Assembly (NCBI RefSeq): GCF_006829085.1
Contig: NZ_BJTC01000003.1
Location: forward strand, 186,001-250,000
Source: Chryseobacterium sp. ON_d1
Lineage (GTDB): Bacteria > Bacteroidota > Bacteroidia > Flavobacteriales > Weeksellaceae
Direction of reading: 5' to 3'
DNA length: 64,000 nucleotides
Below, piece by piece: positions 34,964 to 44,125 of the stretch. Position 1 is the stretch's first letter, and every line of letters begins with the position of its first letter. The notes under the pieces were generated by a model that worked only from the letters and a program-made list of their open reading frames with translations, searched no databases and had not been told where the DNA came from. Position numbers and translations under genes: made by a program.

Positions 34964-35863
34964 TTACCACTGTCTTCGTCTCACATAAATAAAAGTACTG
35001 ATCACGACCGTGGCCATGACGCCAAGTGTTATAAAATATCCGTGTTTATGATGAAGCTCTGGCATGTTTTCAAAATTCATCCCATAAACCCCGGCAATAA
35101 AAGTGATCGGTAAAAAGTATACCGAATAAATAGCCAATACCTTCATGACCTGGTTGGCCTTTTGATCTGAAAGTGCCAGGAACATGGAAATAAGGTTGGT
35201 AATCTGAATATTCAGATGGTCAAAGTCGGCCACTACATCTTTATGCTTATCCTTTAAATCGACAATTTCGGAGTCCTGTAAATTCAGCAATTTAAATTTA
35301 TCAATAGCGTCTGTAGAAATAACCAAAACCCGTGAATTGAGCCCCGACTTTCTTTTCAGCTTGTAAAGGCGGCGGATCTGGCTGGTATGATTGGTATTTT
35401 TAAGGAAAATCTCATTTTCTATATTGTCCATTGTTTCGAACAGGCTTAAAGATTCATCATCAAAGCTTTTCATGATCAATAAAGTGATCATCAGCGTGAT
35501 CTGCTGAGGAGTAACATCCTCCTGGATCAGAGAAACTTTTTTCTTGGTCTCGGAAATACTCCTGGTTTTCATCCTGTGGATGGTAATAATGGTGTTTTCT
35601 ACCAGGAAAATTCCAATTTTGGTGCTGATATCACTGATGGTATTCAGATTCTTTCTTTCCAGCTCTGTACTTTCACGGAGTAAGAAGAATTTTACATTTC
35701 CATCTTCTTCATATTTCGGAAGGTGGTTAGGATCCATTGTATCTTCCAGGAGAAGATTATTGATTTCATATCTTTCATGAAGGAATTTCAGGTCTTCTAC
35801 AGTAGGAGCCTCTACATCTACCCATTCGCACTGGGAGGTTCTGTATATCGTATCAATTGGCAT
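34964..35863 (-). CDS. corA: CorA family magnesium/cobalt transporter
   Basis: 299-aa divalent-metal channel. The N-terminal cytoplasmic alpha/beta domain is followed by a long helical stalk (residues about 130-235) and two C-terminal membrane segments. The pore motif YGMNFENMPE lies between them and VRRRQW gives the basic C-terminus, both hallmarks of CorA. The metal could be Mg, Co or Ni; linkage to the urease region is too distant to favour nickel. It diverges from fabH across 73 bases. Confidence 0.9.
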   Translation of the reverse strand: MPIDTIYRTSQCEWVDVEAPTVEDLKFLHERYEINNLLLEDTMDPNHLPKYEEDGNVKFFLLRESTELERKNLNTISDISTKIGIFLVENTIITIHRMKTRSISETKKKVSLIQEDVTPQQITLMITLLIMKSFDDESLSLFETMDNIENEIFLKNTNHTSQIRRLYKLKRKSGLNSRVLVISTDAIDKFKLLNLQDSEIVDLKDKHKDVVADFDHLNIQITNLISMFLALSDQKANQVMKVLAIYSVYFLPITFIAGVYGMNFENMPELHHKHGYFITLGVMATVVISTFIYVRRRQW

Positions 35864-35910
35864 AAAGTAAAAATACTAATATTTTGAAAAACTATGTGTT
35901 AAATAAGTTT

Positions 35911-35918
35911 TATCTTTG
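35911..35918 (+). promoter_or_regulatory. -7 promoter box of fabH
   Basis: TATCTTTG matches TAnnTTTG exactly and lies 18 bases before the fabH ATG at 35937. It argues against an upstream in-frame TTG (35916), which would fall inside the box. Confidence 0.6.
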
Positions 35919-35936
35919 CCAAAATTAAAAAACTAT

Positions 35937-36959
35937 ATGATTAAAAGTACAATAAAAGGTGTGGGATTTTATGTTCCAGATAACGTTGTTACAAATGATG
36001 ATTTAGCCAAACTAATGACTACCAATGACGAGTGGATTACGGAAAGAACAGGTATCAAAGAAAGAAGGCACAGAAAAAACAGAAATGACTCTCAGGAAAC
36101 CAGTGCTTATTTAGGTTTTAAAGCCGCAGAAAAAGCGATTCAGAATGCTGGTCTTACCTCAAAAGATATCGACTATATTGTTTTTGCAACCCTTTCACCG
36201 GATTATTACTTTCCCGGGTGTGGGGTATTGCTTCAGGAGATGTTGGGATGCGATACAATTGGGGCGCTGGATGTAAGAAATCAGTGTTCGGGATTTGTAT
36301 ATTCTATGAGTGTGGCCAATGCATTTATCAAATCCGGAACGTATAAAAATATCCTTGTGGTAGGCGCTGAGATTCATTCTTTCGGATTAGATTTCTCTGA
36401 TGAAGGAAGAGGGGTTTCGGTTATTTTCGGTGATGGAGCAGGAGCGATTGTGCTTTCTGCTACAGAAGATGAAAATGCGGGAGATATCTTAGCCGTGAAT
36501 ATGCATTCTGAAGGGAAATATGCAGATGAGCTTTGTACCCAGTTCCCGGGTTCAAAATTCGGATGGAGTGACAGAATGAGAAAAGAACCCGAAAATGTAA
36601 CGAACAAAGAAGTATATCCTATCATGAACGGTAACTTCGTGTTCAAGCATGCGGTGACAAGATTCCCGGAAACCATGATGGAAGCATTGAACAAAGCAGG
36701 AAAAACCATTGAAGATCTGGATATGTTCATTCCACATCAGGCCAACCTTAGAATTGCTCAGTTTGTACAGGAAAAATTCGGATTGCCGAACGAGAAAGTC
36801 TTCAATAATATTCAGAGATACGGAAATACAACAGCGGCTTCTATTCCAATTGCTTTAAGTGAAGCGATTGAGCAGGGAAAAATCAAAAGAGGAGACCTTG
36901 TCCTTCTTTCTGCTTTCGGAAGTGGATTTACATGGGGTAGTGTTCTTTTTGAATACTAA
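35937..36959 (+). CDS. fabH: Beta-ketoacyl-ACP synthase III
   Basis: Condenses acetyl- or branched acyl-CoA with malonyl-ACP to start fatty-acid synthesis. The catalytic triad is intact: C117 in DVRNQCSGF, H267 in IPHQANLRI and N297 in YGNTTAAS. GVGFYVPDNVVTNDDLAKLM and TNDEWITERTGIKERR open the protein as expected. The start at 35937 follows a perfect -7 box. Length is 340 aa. FabH isoforms in Bacteroidota often prefer branched primers; the sequence alone does not show this. It is transcribed alone and shares a terminator with the convergent thioredoxin gene. Confidence 0.93.
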   Translation: MIKSTIKGVGFYVPDNVVTNDDLAKLMTTNDEWITERTGIKERRHRKNRNDSQETSAYLGFKAAEKAIQNAGLTSKDIDYIVFATLSPDYYFPGCGVLLQEMLGCDTIGALDVRNQCSGFVYSMSVANAFIKSGTYKNILVVGAEIHSFGLDFSDEGRGVSVIFGDGAGAIVLSATEDENAGDILAVNMHSEGKYADELCTQFPGSKFGWSDRMRKEPENVTNKEVYPIMNGNFVFKHAVTRFPETMMEALNKAGKTIEDLDMFIPHQANLRIAQFVQEKFGLPNEKVFNNIQRYGNTTAASIPIALSEAIEQGKIKRGDLVLLSAFGSGFTWGSVLFEY

Positions 36960-36987
36960 GAGAAGCTTTATTTTCATTTATACCACA

Positions 36988-37056
36988 ACTGAAGAGCTCA
37001 ATTCCCATCCTTTGGAGGGGTGGCAGAAATTCAAAGAATTTATGACGGGTAGTTTT
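36988..37056. repeat. Two-hairpin intergenic element downstream of fabH
   Basis: AATTCCCATCCTTTGGAGGG and AAATTCAAAGAATTT form two adjacent small hairpins. The layout resembles repeats I associate with flavobacterial intergenic DNA, but only one copy lies in this window, so repeat status is from memory. Confidence 0.35.
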
Positions 37057-37065
37057 ATACATCAT

Positions 37066-37098
37066 AAAAAAACGCAGAACTCTGTTCTGCGTTTTTTT
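37066..37098. terminator. Bidirectional terminator between fabH and the thioredoxin gene
   Basis: Perfect 15-bp stem AAAAAAACGCAGAAC / GTTCTGCGTTTTTTT with a TCT loop; A- and T-tracts suit both strands. Confidence 0.88.
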
Positions 37099-37119
37099 AT
37101 TTTAGACCTTAATAATCAA

Positions 37120-38280
37120 TTAAAGGCTTTTCAATAATTTTTCTGTATCGGAAGAATCCTGTCCTGTGCTTTTGGCCAGTTCAATAGATTTCTCTGCCCA
37201 TATCTTTGCATTTTTCTTATCACCTACTTTATTATAAAGATTGGCTAAAGTATCAGTATTGGCAAAGTTCTGATCTTTCTTTACAGATTCCTGTGCCCAT
37301 GCGATAGCTTTTTCCAGAGAAGCTTTGTTATTTACATTTTCAAAGAAATTCCATGCCAGAGAATTCAGTTCTTCGGAACCTGCTGCAGAATAATCTTTGT
37401 AAAGGTCAAGAATTAATTTTTCATACTCAGGAATATCTTTATTCTTCAAAGCCCTGTTGGCTTTCATTCTTTTTAAGATCTTATCAGCCTCTTCTTTGCT
37501 CAGGAATTTCTGAGCTTCAGCCATAAAATAGCTGTCATCCCATTTTTTTGTATCCGGATTATAGGCCTTTTTAGAAACGGTATTCAGCTTGATATTTTTA
37601 TTGAACTTCTCATATTTGTCTTCAGGGAAAAATTTAATGATATCTGCTTTTTTGTCCTGGAAAATTTTGTACAGAGGACTGTCTGTAGTCTGAACACCTG
37701 AAAGAAGCATTTGAATATCTTCCTGATCTAAGCTTGATTTTTGCTGAAAGTAACGGTTCATCACTTTACCGGCAAATTCAGCATCATTATACATAGTAAG
37801 CCCGGCCAGGTTCTTTAAAAATTCAGGATCTTTTTCCCCGTTTTCAAACTGCTGTTTCAGCGAAGTCAGCCTTTTGCTTGGATCTTCAGCATCTTTTGCA
37901 AACTGGATAAAGTCTTTTTCTTCCACATATCCTAAAGTTCTGTGAACTGCCTCACCATTTCCATCAATAAACAGATAAGTAGGGAATGCTTTTACATTAT
38001 ATTTTTTGGCAAGCTCAATTCCTTCTCCTTTTTCCATATCAATTTTAGCATTGATAAAGTGAGAATTATAATAGTCCCCCACAGACTGAAGCGGAAAAAT
38101 ATTTTTCACCATTAGTTTACAAGGTCCGCACCATGAAGCATATGCGTCTATAAAGACCAGTTTTTTTTCTTTTTTTGCTTTCGCAAGGATAGAGGCAAAA
38201 TTGCCCTCTTCAAATTTAATTCCCTGTGCCCATGCAAGGACTCCTATGAAAATTGAGGAAAGTATTGCTATTTTTTTCAT
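37120..38280 (-). CDS. Periplasmic thioredoxin-domain protein with C-terminal helical repeats
   Basis: 386-aa exported protein: signal peptide MKKIAILSSIFIGVLAWAQ, then a thioredoxin fold with active site WCGPC (Cys51, Cys54) in VFIDAYASWCGPCKLMVKN and the cis-Pro region VKAFPTYLFIDGNGE. About 230 residues of helical, TPR-like sequence follow (NKASLEKAIAWAQESVKKDQ, then NTDTLANLYNKVGDKKNAKI). I start at ATG 38280; a start at 38322 would place 14 residues before the signal peptide. A thiol-redox role in the periplasm is likely; the partner is unknown. Confidence 0.82.
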   Translation of the reverse strand: MKKIAILSSIFIGVLAWAQGIKFEEGNFASILAKAKKEKKLVFIDAYASWCGPCKLMVKNIFPLQSVGDYYNSHFINAKIDMEKGEGIELAKKYNVKAFPTYLFIDGNGEAVHRTLGYVEEKDFIQFAKDAEDPSKRLTSLKQQFENGEKDPEFLKNLAGLTMYNDAEFAGKVMNRYFQQKSSLDQEDIQMLLSGVQTTDSPLYKIFQDKKADIIKFFPEDKYEKFNKNIKLNTVSKKAYNPDTKKWDDSYFMAEAQKFLSKEEADKILKRMKANRALKNKDIPEYEKLILDLYKDYSAAGSEELNSLAWNFFENVNNKASLEKAIAWAQESVKKDQNFANTDTLANLYNKVGDKKNAKIWAEKSIELAKSTGQDSSDTEKLLKSL

Positions 38281-38580
38281 AAAACTTTTTATTCCGTACA
38301 AATGTAATAAATATGAAGACACTGAAGCCGTTCATATTGAAAATAATTATAAGGGAATATTAGTTTTAAAACAGATATCAGTTTATATGTAAGATAATCG
38401 TTTATTATTTTGGTCTTATTATTAAAATTAATGTAAATGCATGTTTTAAGTTAAATGATTAAATTTCAATATAATATTTTAATAAAAAATAAAATATCAC
38501 TAGTTTTGTAAAAAACAAAAAGACACCCAGTGAAAATAATGATGAATTATTATAAAATAAAAATAATAATTTGTTTTTTT

Positions 38581-40209
38581 ATGTCTAAAAATCTTCTGAA
38601 ATTTTTGTTTTTGCTGGTAACAGCAGTCCCCATATTTGCCCAGAAAAAAAACAGCTTTGATCTTATCTGTGAGAGAACGTCTTCTGTCATGGCCTACAAA
38701 GACTTACCCAAAGCGATCAAAACTGCTGATTCACTTTATATGTCAGCACAGACGCCGCTGGAGAAAATAAAATGTCTTATGCTTTCTTCTGAGCTTTATC
38801 ATCACGCAGGTGAATTTAAAAAAGCAATATGTTACAGTGAAAATGCCCATTCAATAGCCTGCCAGATTAATAATCCGGAATGGATGGCTGCCGTGACCCG
38901 ATTGCTAGCCAGGCAATATCGTCAGGTAGGACTTTATGAGAGATCAAAAAAATATATCCTAAAAGGGCTGGAAGCTTCAGCTAAGATTACTGATTTTAAG
39001 AAAAGCAATGAGACTGCCGGACTTTTAAATCAGGAAATGGCTTTCTACGAAATGGAAATGGGCAATTATTCCAATGCCATACAGTACATTGAATCTTCTC
39101 TGAAATATTTTGAAAAAATAAACACTGACAATGAAAACAGAACTGCAGCAGCTTCTTATCAGTTATTGGGAGATGTTTATTTCAGGCTTAATGATTTTAC
39201 TCTTTCTGAAAACTACTACCGAAAAGCTGAAGGTCTGCTTAAAAATGGAAGTTGCACGCTGGGATTAGTTTATAACGGACTTGGAGGTATCCGTCTGAAG
39301 CAGAAAAACTGGAAAGATGCTGAAATATACCTTAAAAAAGCAGAAAAAATAGCAGATACTTCCAAAAGTCTTAAATTAAAAAAGGCAGTATATTCCAATA
39401 TTAATGATTATTATGAAGGAATGGGAGATAATGATAAAGCTTCTTTATATGCCGTGAAATATGTGCATGCTTATGACAGCATCGCTGCCCGTAACCAAAG
39501 TTTTGCGATGAAAGACTATGATCATCTGAAAACTAAAGTGAATAAAAAAGGAGGACAGATGAACCTGGTAAAAAATACTGCGATTATTGTCCTGTTTACT
39601 TCATTGGTGGGTTTAGTTGCTTTCTTCAGAATAAAACAAAAAAGACAGCGCTCAAAGTTCAGAAATATCATAAGAGCTCAGCTGAATATGATCAGTAATA
39701 AAACTCATTATCCCTTTAAAAAATCTGATGATTCTGAATTTTCCAATATTTCTGTAGAAGAAATTGATGAAAAAGATCCGGAGTCAGGCCGAAGGCGAAA
39801 TGATTCTTTAATGACTTCTGAAACAGAATCAAAACTGCTGGAACTTCTTGAAGATTTTGAAAAAGGGGACCTTTATAATAATAAGGGAATGTCACTTTCT
39901 TTTCTTGCCGGTGAATTGAATACCAATACAAAATACCTGTCTTATGTCATCAATCAGCATAAAAGTGCTGATTTCAAAACATATATTAACCGTTTAAGGA
40001 TCAACTATATCGTGGACAAGCTGATTAATGATGAAAAGTACAGACAGTATAAAATAAGTATCCTTGCTGATGAATGCGGATTCTCTTCACACAGTAAATT
40101 TGCAGCTGTTTTCAAAGCCGTTACTGATTATTCTCCCTCGGCATATATTAAATATCTTGATTCAGAGAATCCGTCAGATAAAGATGTCCGTTTTCCGGAA
40201 AATGATTAA
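38581..40209 (+). CDS. TPR sensor with AraC-type DNA-binding domain
   Basis: Membrane-spanning regulator. A signal-peptide-like start (LLKFLFLLVTAVPIFAQ), ~280 residues of TPR repeats (MAFYEMEMGNYSNAIQYIES, YFRLNDFTLSENYYRKAEGL) on the periplasmic side, one membrane segment (NTAIIVLFTSLVGLVAFF), a linker and a C-terminal AraC helix-turn-helix (ISILADECGFSSHSKFAAVF-KAVTDYSPSAYIKYL). This architecture is common in Flavobacteriia as a one-component sensor. I prefer ATG 38581; an ATG at 38530 would add 17 mostly hydrophobic residues. The AT-rich 300 bases upstream show no other gene. The regulon is unknown. Confidence 0.82.
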   Translation: MSKNLLKFLFLLVTAVPIFAQKKNSFDLICERTSSVMAYKDLPKAIKTADSLYMSAQTPLEKIKCLMLSSELYHHAGEFKKAICYSENAHSIACQINNPEWMAAVTRLLARQYRQVGLYERSKKYILKGLEASAKITDFKKSNETAGLLNQEMAFYEMEMGNYSNAIQYIESSLKYFEKINTDNENRTAAASYQLLGDVYFRLNDFTLSENYYRKAEGLLKNGSCTLGLVYNGLGGIRLKQKNWKDAEIYLKKAEKIADTSKSLKLKKAVYSNINDYYEGMGDNDKASLYAVKYVHAYDSIAARNQSFAMKDYDHLKTKVNKKGGQMNLVKNTAIIVLFTSLVGLVAFFRIKQKRQRSKFRNIIRAQLNMISNKTHYPFKKSDDSEFSNISVEEIDEKDPESGRRRNDSLMTSETESKLLELLEDFEKGDLYNNKGMSLSFLAGELNTNTKYLSYVINQHKSADFKTYINRLRINYIVDKLINDEKYRQYKISILADECGFSSHSKFAAVFKAVTDYSPSAYIKYLDSENPSDKDVRFPEND

Positions 40210-40497
40210 AAAGACGTGTTTTCTTAAACTCTATCTTACCATTTTCATGAAAATGAACAACCAATTATTTTACAGGTAACGTTTGCAGCCATATCTTTGC
40301 GACAGTTTCACGGGTTCTGACACAATCCTGCCATAGTTTATGTCTTTTATTTCGTCTTCTGAACTAAGATCATTGTAAGAGAAACTGCAATTCCCATTTT
40401 TTTAATTTTAAGGAAATATTCTCATAGGGAATATAAACCATACCTCATAATCGGGGTTGATTGCCCGGTTTTTTTTCAGTCAAGTTTTTTTAAGTGC

Positions 40498-40521
40498 AAA
40501 TCCACAGATGTCTGTGGATTT
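40498..40521. terminator. Hairpin terminator next to a small lipoprotein gene
   Basis: AAATCCACAGA / TCTGTGGATTT with a 2-base loop, just downstream of the minus-strand lipoprotein stop. A T-run at 40485-40491 serves the minus strand only as As. The rest of the 40210-40527 gap shows nothing I can identify except a weak hairpin near 40450-40470. Confidence 0.6.
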
Positions 40522-40527
40522 GTGATT

Positions 40528-40737
40528 TTATTTGACTCTTGTACTGTCGGTTTTTGTTTTTGAGGTATCAGCTGTTGATGATGAAGGTATAGAATTGGCT
40601 ACTGCAGAATCACCCATTCTGTTTCTTAAAGAATCTTTATTATGAGCCTCTTTATATTCCTCTCTTTTCTCTTTGTTTTGAGCACAGCTTCCAAGGAAAA
40701 GAAATCCAAGAACGGCTCCCATGCATAATTTTCTCAT
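40528..40737 (-). CDS. Small lipoprotein
   Basis: 69 aa with lipobox FLGSC (C18) and a hydrophilic, low-complexity mature part rich in Ser, Thr, Lys and Asp (NSIPSSSTADTSKTKTDSTR). It resembles a second small lipoprotein at 41080-41301 in length, lipobox position and Thr/Ser/Lys-rich tail, so the two may be paralogues. Function unknown. A 98-bp tandem array of 7-mers starts 46 bases upstream of its start codon. Confidence 0.65.
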   Translation of the reverse strand: MRKLCMGAVLGFLFLGSCAQNKEKREEYKEAHNKDSLRNRMGDSAVANSIPSSSTADTSKTKTDSTRVK

Positions 40738-40783
40738 AGTAATATATTTTAATGTTTGGTGTAATCAAATATAATGATTTAAT

Positions 40784-40881
40784 AAAAGATAAAAGATAAA
40801 AGATAAAAGATAAAAGATAAAAGATAAAAGATAAAAGATAAAAGATAAAAGATAAAAGATAAAAGATAAAAGATAAAAGAT
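40784..40881. repeat. Perfect tandem repeat, 14 x AAAAGAT
   Basis: Fourteen identical 7-bp units cover 98 bases without a mismatch. On the minus strand the unit reads ATCTTTT, so TATCTTTT, close to the -7 consensus TAnnTTTG, recurs every 7 bases upstream of the small lipoprotein gene ending at 40528. Perfect identity implies recent expansion and likely length variation between cells. Confidence 0.95.
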
Positions 40882-40900
40882 GTTCCTTTAAATATCTGGA

Positions 40901-40960
40901 TTCAATAGGGGAGTAGCCCGCCATTAGAAATTATATGTAATCATCGGCTTTAGCCAAAAC
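40901..40960. repeat. Two-hairpin REP/RAYT-like repeat, copy B
   Basis: TTCAATAGGGGAGTAGCCCG, a spacer, then CGGCTTTAGCCAAAA matches copies at 25404-25468 and 50085-50150. The first hairpin is diverged here; the second (GGCTTTAGCC) is intact. Confidence 0.7.
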
Positions 40961-41016
40961 CTGGAACAAGAATCTTTTCAAATTTCATGTATATTCAACA
41001 TTTCTGTTTATTGAAT

Positions 41017-41050
41017 AAAAAAATCTGCAGCACTTTCATCTGCAGATTTT
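41017..41050 (-). terminator. Terminator after the second small lipoprotein gene
   Basis: AAAATCTGCAG / CTGCAGATTTT stem with a 9-base loop; on the minus strand it is followed by Ts. Confidence 0.8.
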
Positions 41051-41079
41051 CCATTTTTAGATTGAACGTTTTATAACTA

Positions 41080-41301
41080 CTATTTGACAGGAGACGTTGC
41101 CATAGAATCCCTTTTTATCTTGATCGTGTCAGGATTCGTCATTTTTGTAGTCATTGTATCAGTAGTGGTAGGCGGAATACTTTTTTGGGTATTTCCTACT
41201 GTTGCTGAATCACGACTACTTGTTGACATTGTCGATTCTTTGGTTCCACAGCTCACTGCAAATATTCCTATTCCAACGGCTGCTAGCAATAACTTTTTCA
41301 T
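41080..41301 (-). CDS. Small lipoprotein
   Basis: 73 aa; signal MKKLLLAAVGIGIFAVSC with lipobox AVSC (C18). The mature part is Thr/Ser/Lys-rich and low complexity (PPTTTDTMTTKMTNPDTIKI) and probably unstructured. It is similar in build to the lipoprotein at 40528-40737, ~340 bases away, but the two have separate promoters and terminators. Function unknown. Confidence 0.65.
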   Translation of the reverse strand: MKKLLLAAVGIGIFAVSCGTKESTMSTSSRDSATVGNTQKSIPPTTTDTMTTKMTNPDTIKIKRDSMATSPVK

Positions 41302-41394
41302 ATTATTTTATTTTGGGGTGTGTAATAATGAAAAATCAACAATTATTCCTAATAGGGGTTTGGAAATCGTAAAATATAGGTAAAGTTTGTTAAA

Positions 41395-41505
41395 AGATGT
41401 TAGGTAGCAAGTAGCAGATTAGGAGTTTAAGTTTATAATTATAATCCGGAAAATACTTTATTGTCGCGATACTTTACTCTCAAACGCTCAAACTCCCAAG
41501 TGCCA
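41395..41505. repeat. Heptad-rich inverted arms upstream of a small lipoprotein gene
   Basis: A purine-rich arm (GTTAGGTAGCAAGTAGCAGA and following) and a pyrimidine-rich arm (ACTCTCAAACGCTCAAACTC, 41475 on) enclose AT-rich DNA. The second arm is the reverse complement of the GAGTTTGAGGG pattern seen at 50900-50940 and 51960-51975. Confidence 0.5.
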
Positions 41506-41571
41506 CAAAAAAGCCCCGAAACCGAAATTCCGAGGCTGTTAAATCATTTATCAATGATCATTTATTGTTTA

Positions 41572-43197
41572 CTACCCTAGATATGGATATTTATAGTTTT
41601 TCGGAGAAACAAACGTTTCTTTTACGCTTCTTACAGAAACCCATCTCAGAAGATTCATTTTAGAACCTGCTTTATCATTGGTTCCTGAAGCTCTACCGCC
41701 ACCAAAAGGCTGTTGTCCTACCACAGCACCGGTTGGTTTATCATTGATGTAGAAGTTACCGGAAGCATTTTCCAAAGCTTTGTAAGCTTCAGCGATTGCG
41801 TAACGGTCTTGTGAGAATACAGAACCGGTCAATGAATAAGGAGAAGTAGAATCTACCAACTTAAGCGTTTCTTTCCAGTCTTTATCTTCATATACGTAGA
41901 TCGATAAGATCGGGCCAAAGATTTCCTCTACCATACTTTCATAGTGAGGATTGGTAGTTTCAATTACCGTTGGGTGCACGAACCATCCTTTAGAATCATC
42001 ATATTTTCCACCGATAGCTACAGTAGCTTCACCGGAAGCGTTCGCTCTGTCAATATATCCTTTACATTTTTCGAAAGAATTTTTGTCGATTACAGCGTTT
42101 ACAAAGTTAGAAGTATCTTCAGGGGAACCGATTTTGATTGTGCTCATCTGATCTTCCATTACTTTTTTCACATCAGCCCAAAGAGATTTAGGAATATAAG
42201 CTCTTGAAGCTGCAGAACATTTTTGTCCCTGATATTCGAAAGCTCCTCTTACCAATGCAGTAGCTACAGCCTCTACGTTCGCAGACGGGTGAGCAATTAC
42301 AAAGTCTTTACCCCCTGTTTCTCCAACGATTCTTGGATATGTTCTGTAGTTGTGAATATTGTCACCGATCATTTTCCACATTCCCTGGAATACTTTTGTA
42401 GAACCGGTAAAGTGAAGACCTGCAAAATCAGGGTGAGCCAATACTTTCTCAGCAGTTTCTTTTCCGTCTGTAAAGATCATGTTGATAACCCCGGCAGGAA
42501 GACCCGCTTCTGTTAATACATCCATGATTACTTTTGCAGAATATACCTGCTTGTCAGATGGTTTCCAAACCACTACGTTTCCTAGCATAGCCATACAAGT
42601 TGGAAGGTTTCCTGAAATCGCAGTAAAGTTGAAAGGAGTTACTGCAAAGCAGAATCCTTCTAATGGTCTGTACTCAACACGGTTCCAGATTCCGTTGTCA
42701 GAAACCGGCTGTTCAGCATACATTTCTGTCATGAATTCTACGTTGAATCTTAGGAAGTCGATAAACTCACAAGCAGAATCAATTTCAGCCTGATGTACAT
42801 TTTTAGACTGTCCGATCATGGTTGCCGCATTGATCACATCTCTGTAAGGACCCGCCAAAAGATCAGCTGCCTTTAAGAAAATTGCTGCACGCTGTTCCCA
42901 GCCCAGTTCATTCCATTCTTTTTTAGCTGCCAATGCCGCGTTGATAGCGTCATCCACATGCTGCATACCACCCTGGTAATAGAATCCGAAGTCATGAGCA
43001 TGATCCTGCGGAGACTGAAGCTGCACTTTTGTATCAGTTTTTACTTCCTTTCCGTTGATGATCATTGGGATTTCTACCTTTTCAGCCCACATTTTTTTAT
43101 ACGTGGCAATAAGGCTTTTAACTTCCGGAGACCCCGGTTCATATGAATTCACCGGCTCGTTTACCGCTAATGGTACTTGCGAAATTGCTTTTGACAT
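41572..43197 (-). CDS. pruA: L-glutamate gamma-semialdehyde dehydrogenase (P5C dehydrogenase)
   Basis: Oxidises pyrroline-5-carboxylate/glutamate semialdehyde to glutamate with NAD, the second step of proline catabolism. The 541-aa sequence carries the P5CDH-type features of an N-terminal extension (VPLAVNEPVNSYEPGSPEVK), FNFTAISGNLPTCMAMLGNV, VWKPSDKQVYSAKVI, ETGGKDFVIAHPSA and the nucleophile C327 in YQGQKCSAASRAYIP. It lacks a proline dehydrogenase domain, as usual in Bacteroidota. It is transcribed alone; the 406-base AT-rich gap upstream (43198-43603) holds its promoter and nothing else I can identify. Confidence 0.94.
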   Translation of the reverse strand: MSKAISQVPLAVNEPVNSYEPGSPEVKSLIATYKKMWAEKVEIPMIINGKEVKTDTKVQLQSPQDHAHDFGFYYQGGMQHVDDAINAALAAKKEWNELGWEQRAAIFLKAADLLAGPYRDVINAATMIGQSKNVHQAEIDSACEFIDFLRFNVEFMTEMYAEQPVSDNGIWNRVEYRPLEGFCFAVTPFNFTAISGNLPTCMAMLGNVVVWKPSDKQVYSAKVIMDVLTEAGLPAGVINMIFTDGKETAEKVLAHPDFAGLHFTGSTKVFQGMWKMIGDNIHNYRTYPRIVGETGGKDFVIAHPSANVEAVATALVRGAFEYQGQKCSAASRAYIPKSLWADVKKVMEDQMSTIKIGSPEDTSNFVNAVIDKNSFEKCKGYIDRANASGEATVAIGGKYDDSKGWFVHPTVIETTNPHYESMVEEIFGPILSIYVYEDKDWKETLKLVDSTSPYSLTGSVFSQDRYAIAEAYKALENASGNFYINDKPTGAVVGQQPFGGGRASGTNDKAGSKMNLLRWVSVRSVKETFVSPKNYKYPYLG

Positions 43198-43603
43198 ATT
43201 ACGTTTTATTATTTTATTAAATTAAATAAGATGTGTATACAAATTTACGATAATTATAAGGAAAGAAAAAATACCACCTTACTTTGTGAAATAAACTTAA
43301 TTGTTAATTAATCCTTAGTAGATAATATTTTTTGAGCCAATATAATTGATAATAAAACATGTATTAATCTTGTTTTTTAAATAGAAGAAAAAGATAAGGT
43401 GAATATTCATAGTTATAGGAATAAGGACAAAAAAATATTTGTCATAGTTCATAAAGAGTGCTTATGTGTTGTAAATAAAGGATTTGTGATTGAATGTTAA
43501 AAATACATAAAATTGCATTTGTTGCGATTTTGAACATTTTAAATAATTTTTTTGATAGCCGGGACTTTAAGATTGTTCTAATTTTACAGCATTATTAACA
43601 GGT

Positions 43604-43969
43604 ATGAAAAAAAGAGTCTTATTTTTCTCTTTTGTGATATTTTTCTCAGCGTTATGTGCAGGTCTTTTTGCACATAAGGGAAAAGCTCAGCCATACTCTG
43701 ATATTCTTTCAAAAATTCATCTTCTTCAGCAGAAATCCGATCAGCAGACCCATCCTGAAATGTACAGTTTTTCAGATGTGCAGGATGTTCAGGATTCCAA
43801 TGACTGGGAGAAAGTGAAATTTGATTACTCAGTGCTTGCGCAGCAGTGGTTATACTATTTCTTTGCCGGCTACACTTACAGTACAAAGGTTGCGGCCGTT
43901 CAAAACCGTATTTATATTACAGCACCAAGGTACATCCTGTATCATTCCCTGCAGATTGCGGGCTGCTAA
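43604..43969 (+). CDS. Secreted hypothetical protein preceding the urease genes
   Basis: 121 aa with a signal peptide (MKKRVLFFSFVIFFSALCAG). The mature part is short, with a Gln/Asp-rich stretch (SFSDVQDVQDSNDWEKVKF) and a Tyr-rich C-terminal part ending AGC. I recognise no family. It lies 156 bases before ureA on the same strand, so it could belong to the urease transcription unit or be an independent neighbour; the gap shows no terminator. Confidence 0.55.
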   Translation: MKKRVLFFSFVIFFSALCAGLFAHKGKAQPYSDILSKIHLLQQKSDQQTHPEMYSFSDVQDVQDSNDWEKVKFDYSVLAQQWLYYFFAGYTYSTKVAAVQNRIYITAPRYILYHSLQIAGC

Positions 43970-44125
43970 TTCCTTTTTTAAATCGTAATGACTTTTATGG
44001 TTTGTATTGATGTGAATACAGATCCGTAAAAATCGTTTTTCCACTTTACATTTTTGAATATTTCTATTTGCCTTTACAAAAAGGTGAACAGGATTCTCTT
44101 TGTCCAATTTTAAATAAAAAATACT

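Noticed and set aside
36859..37137. Open frame of 92 codons overlapping the end of fabH
   Set aside because: It overlaps fabH in another frame and runs through hairpins and a terminator; no motif or promoter supports it.
40784..40881. CRISPR-like array
   Set aside because: The units are 7 bp, contiguous and have no spacers; it is a simple tandem repeat.
41944..42793. Several plus-strand frames inside pruA
   Set aside because: All are antisense to the well-supported pruA gene and carry no recognisable domain.
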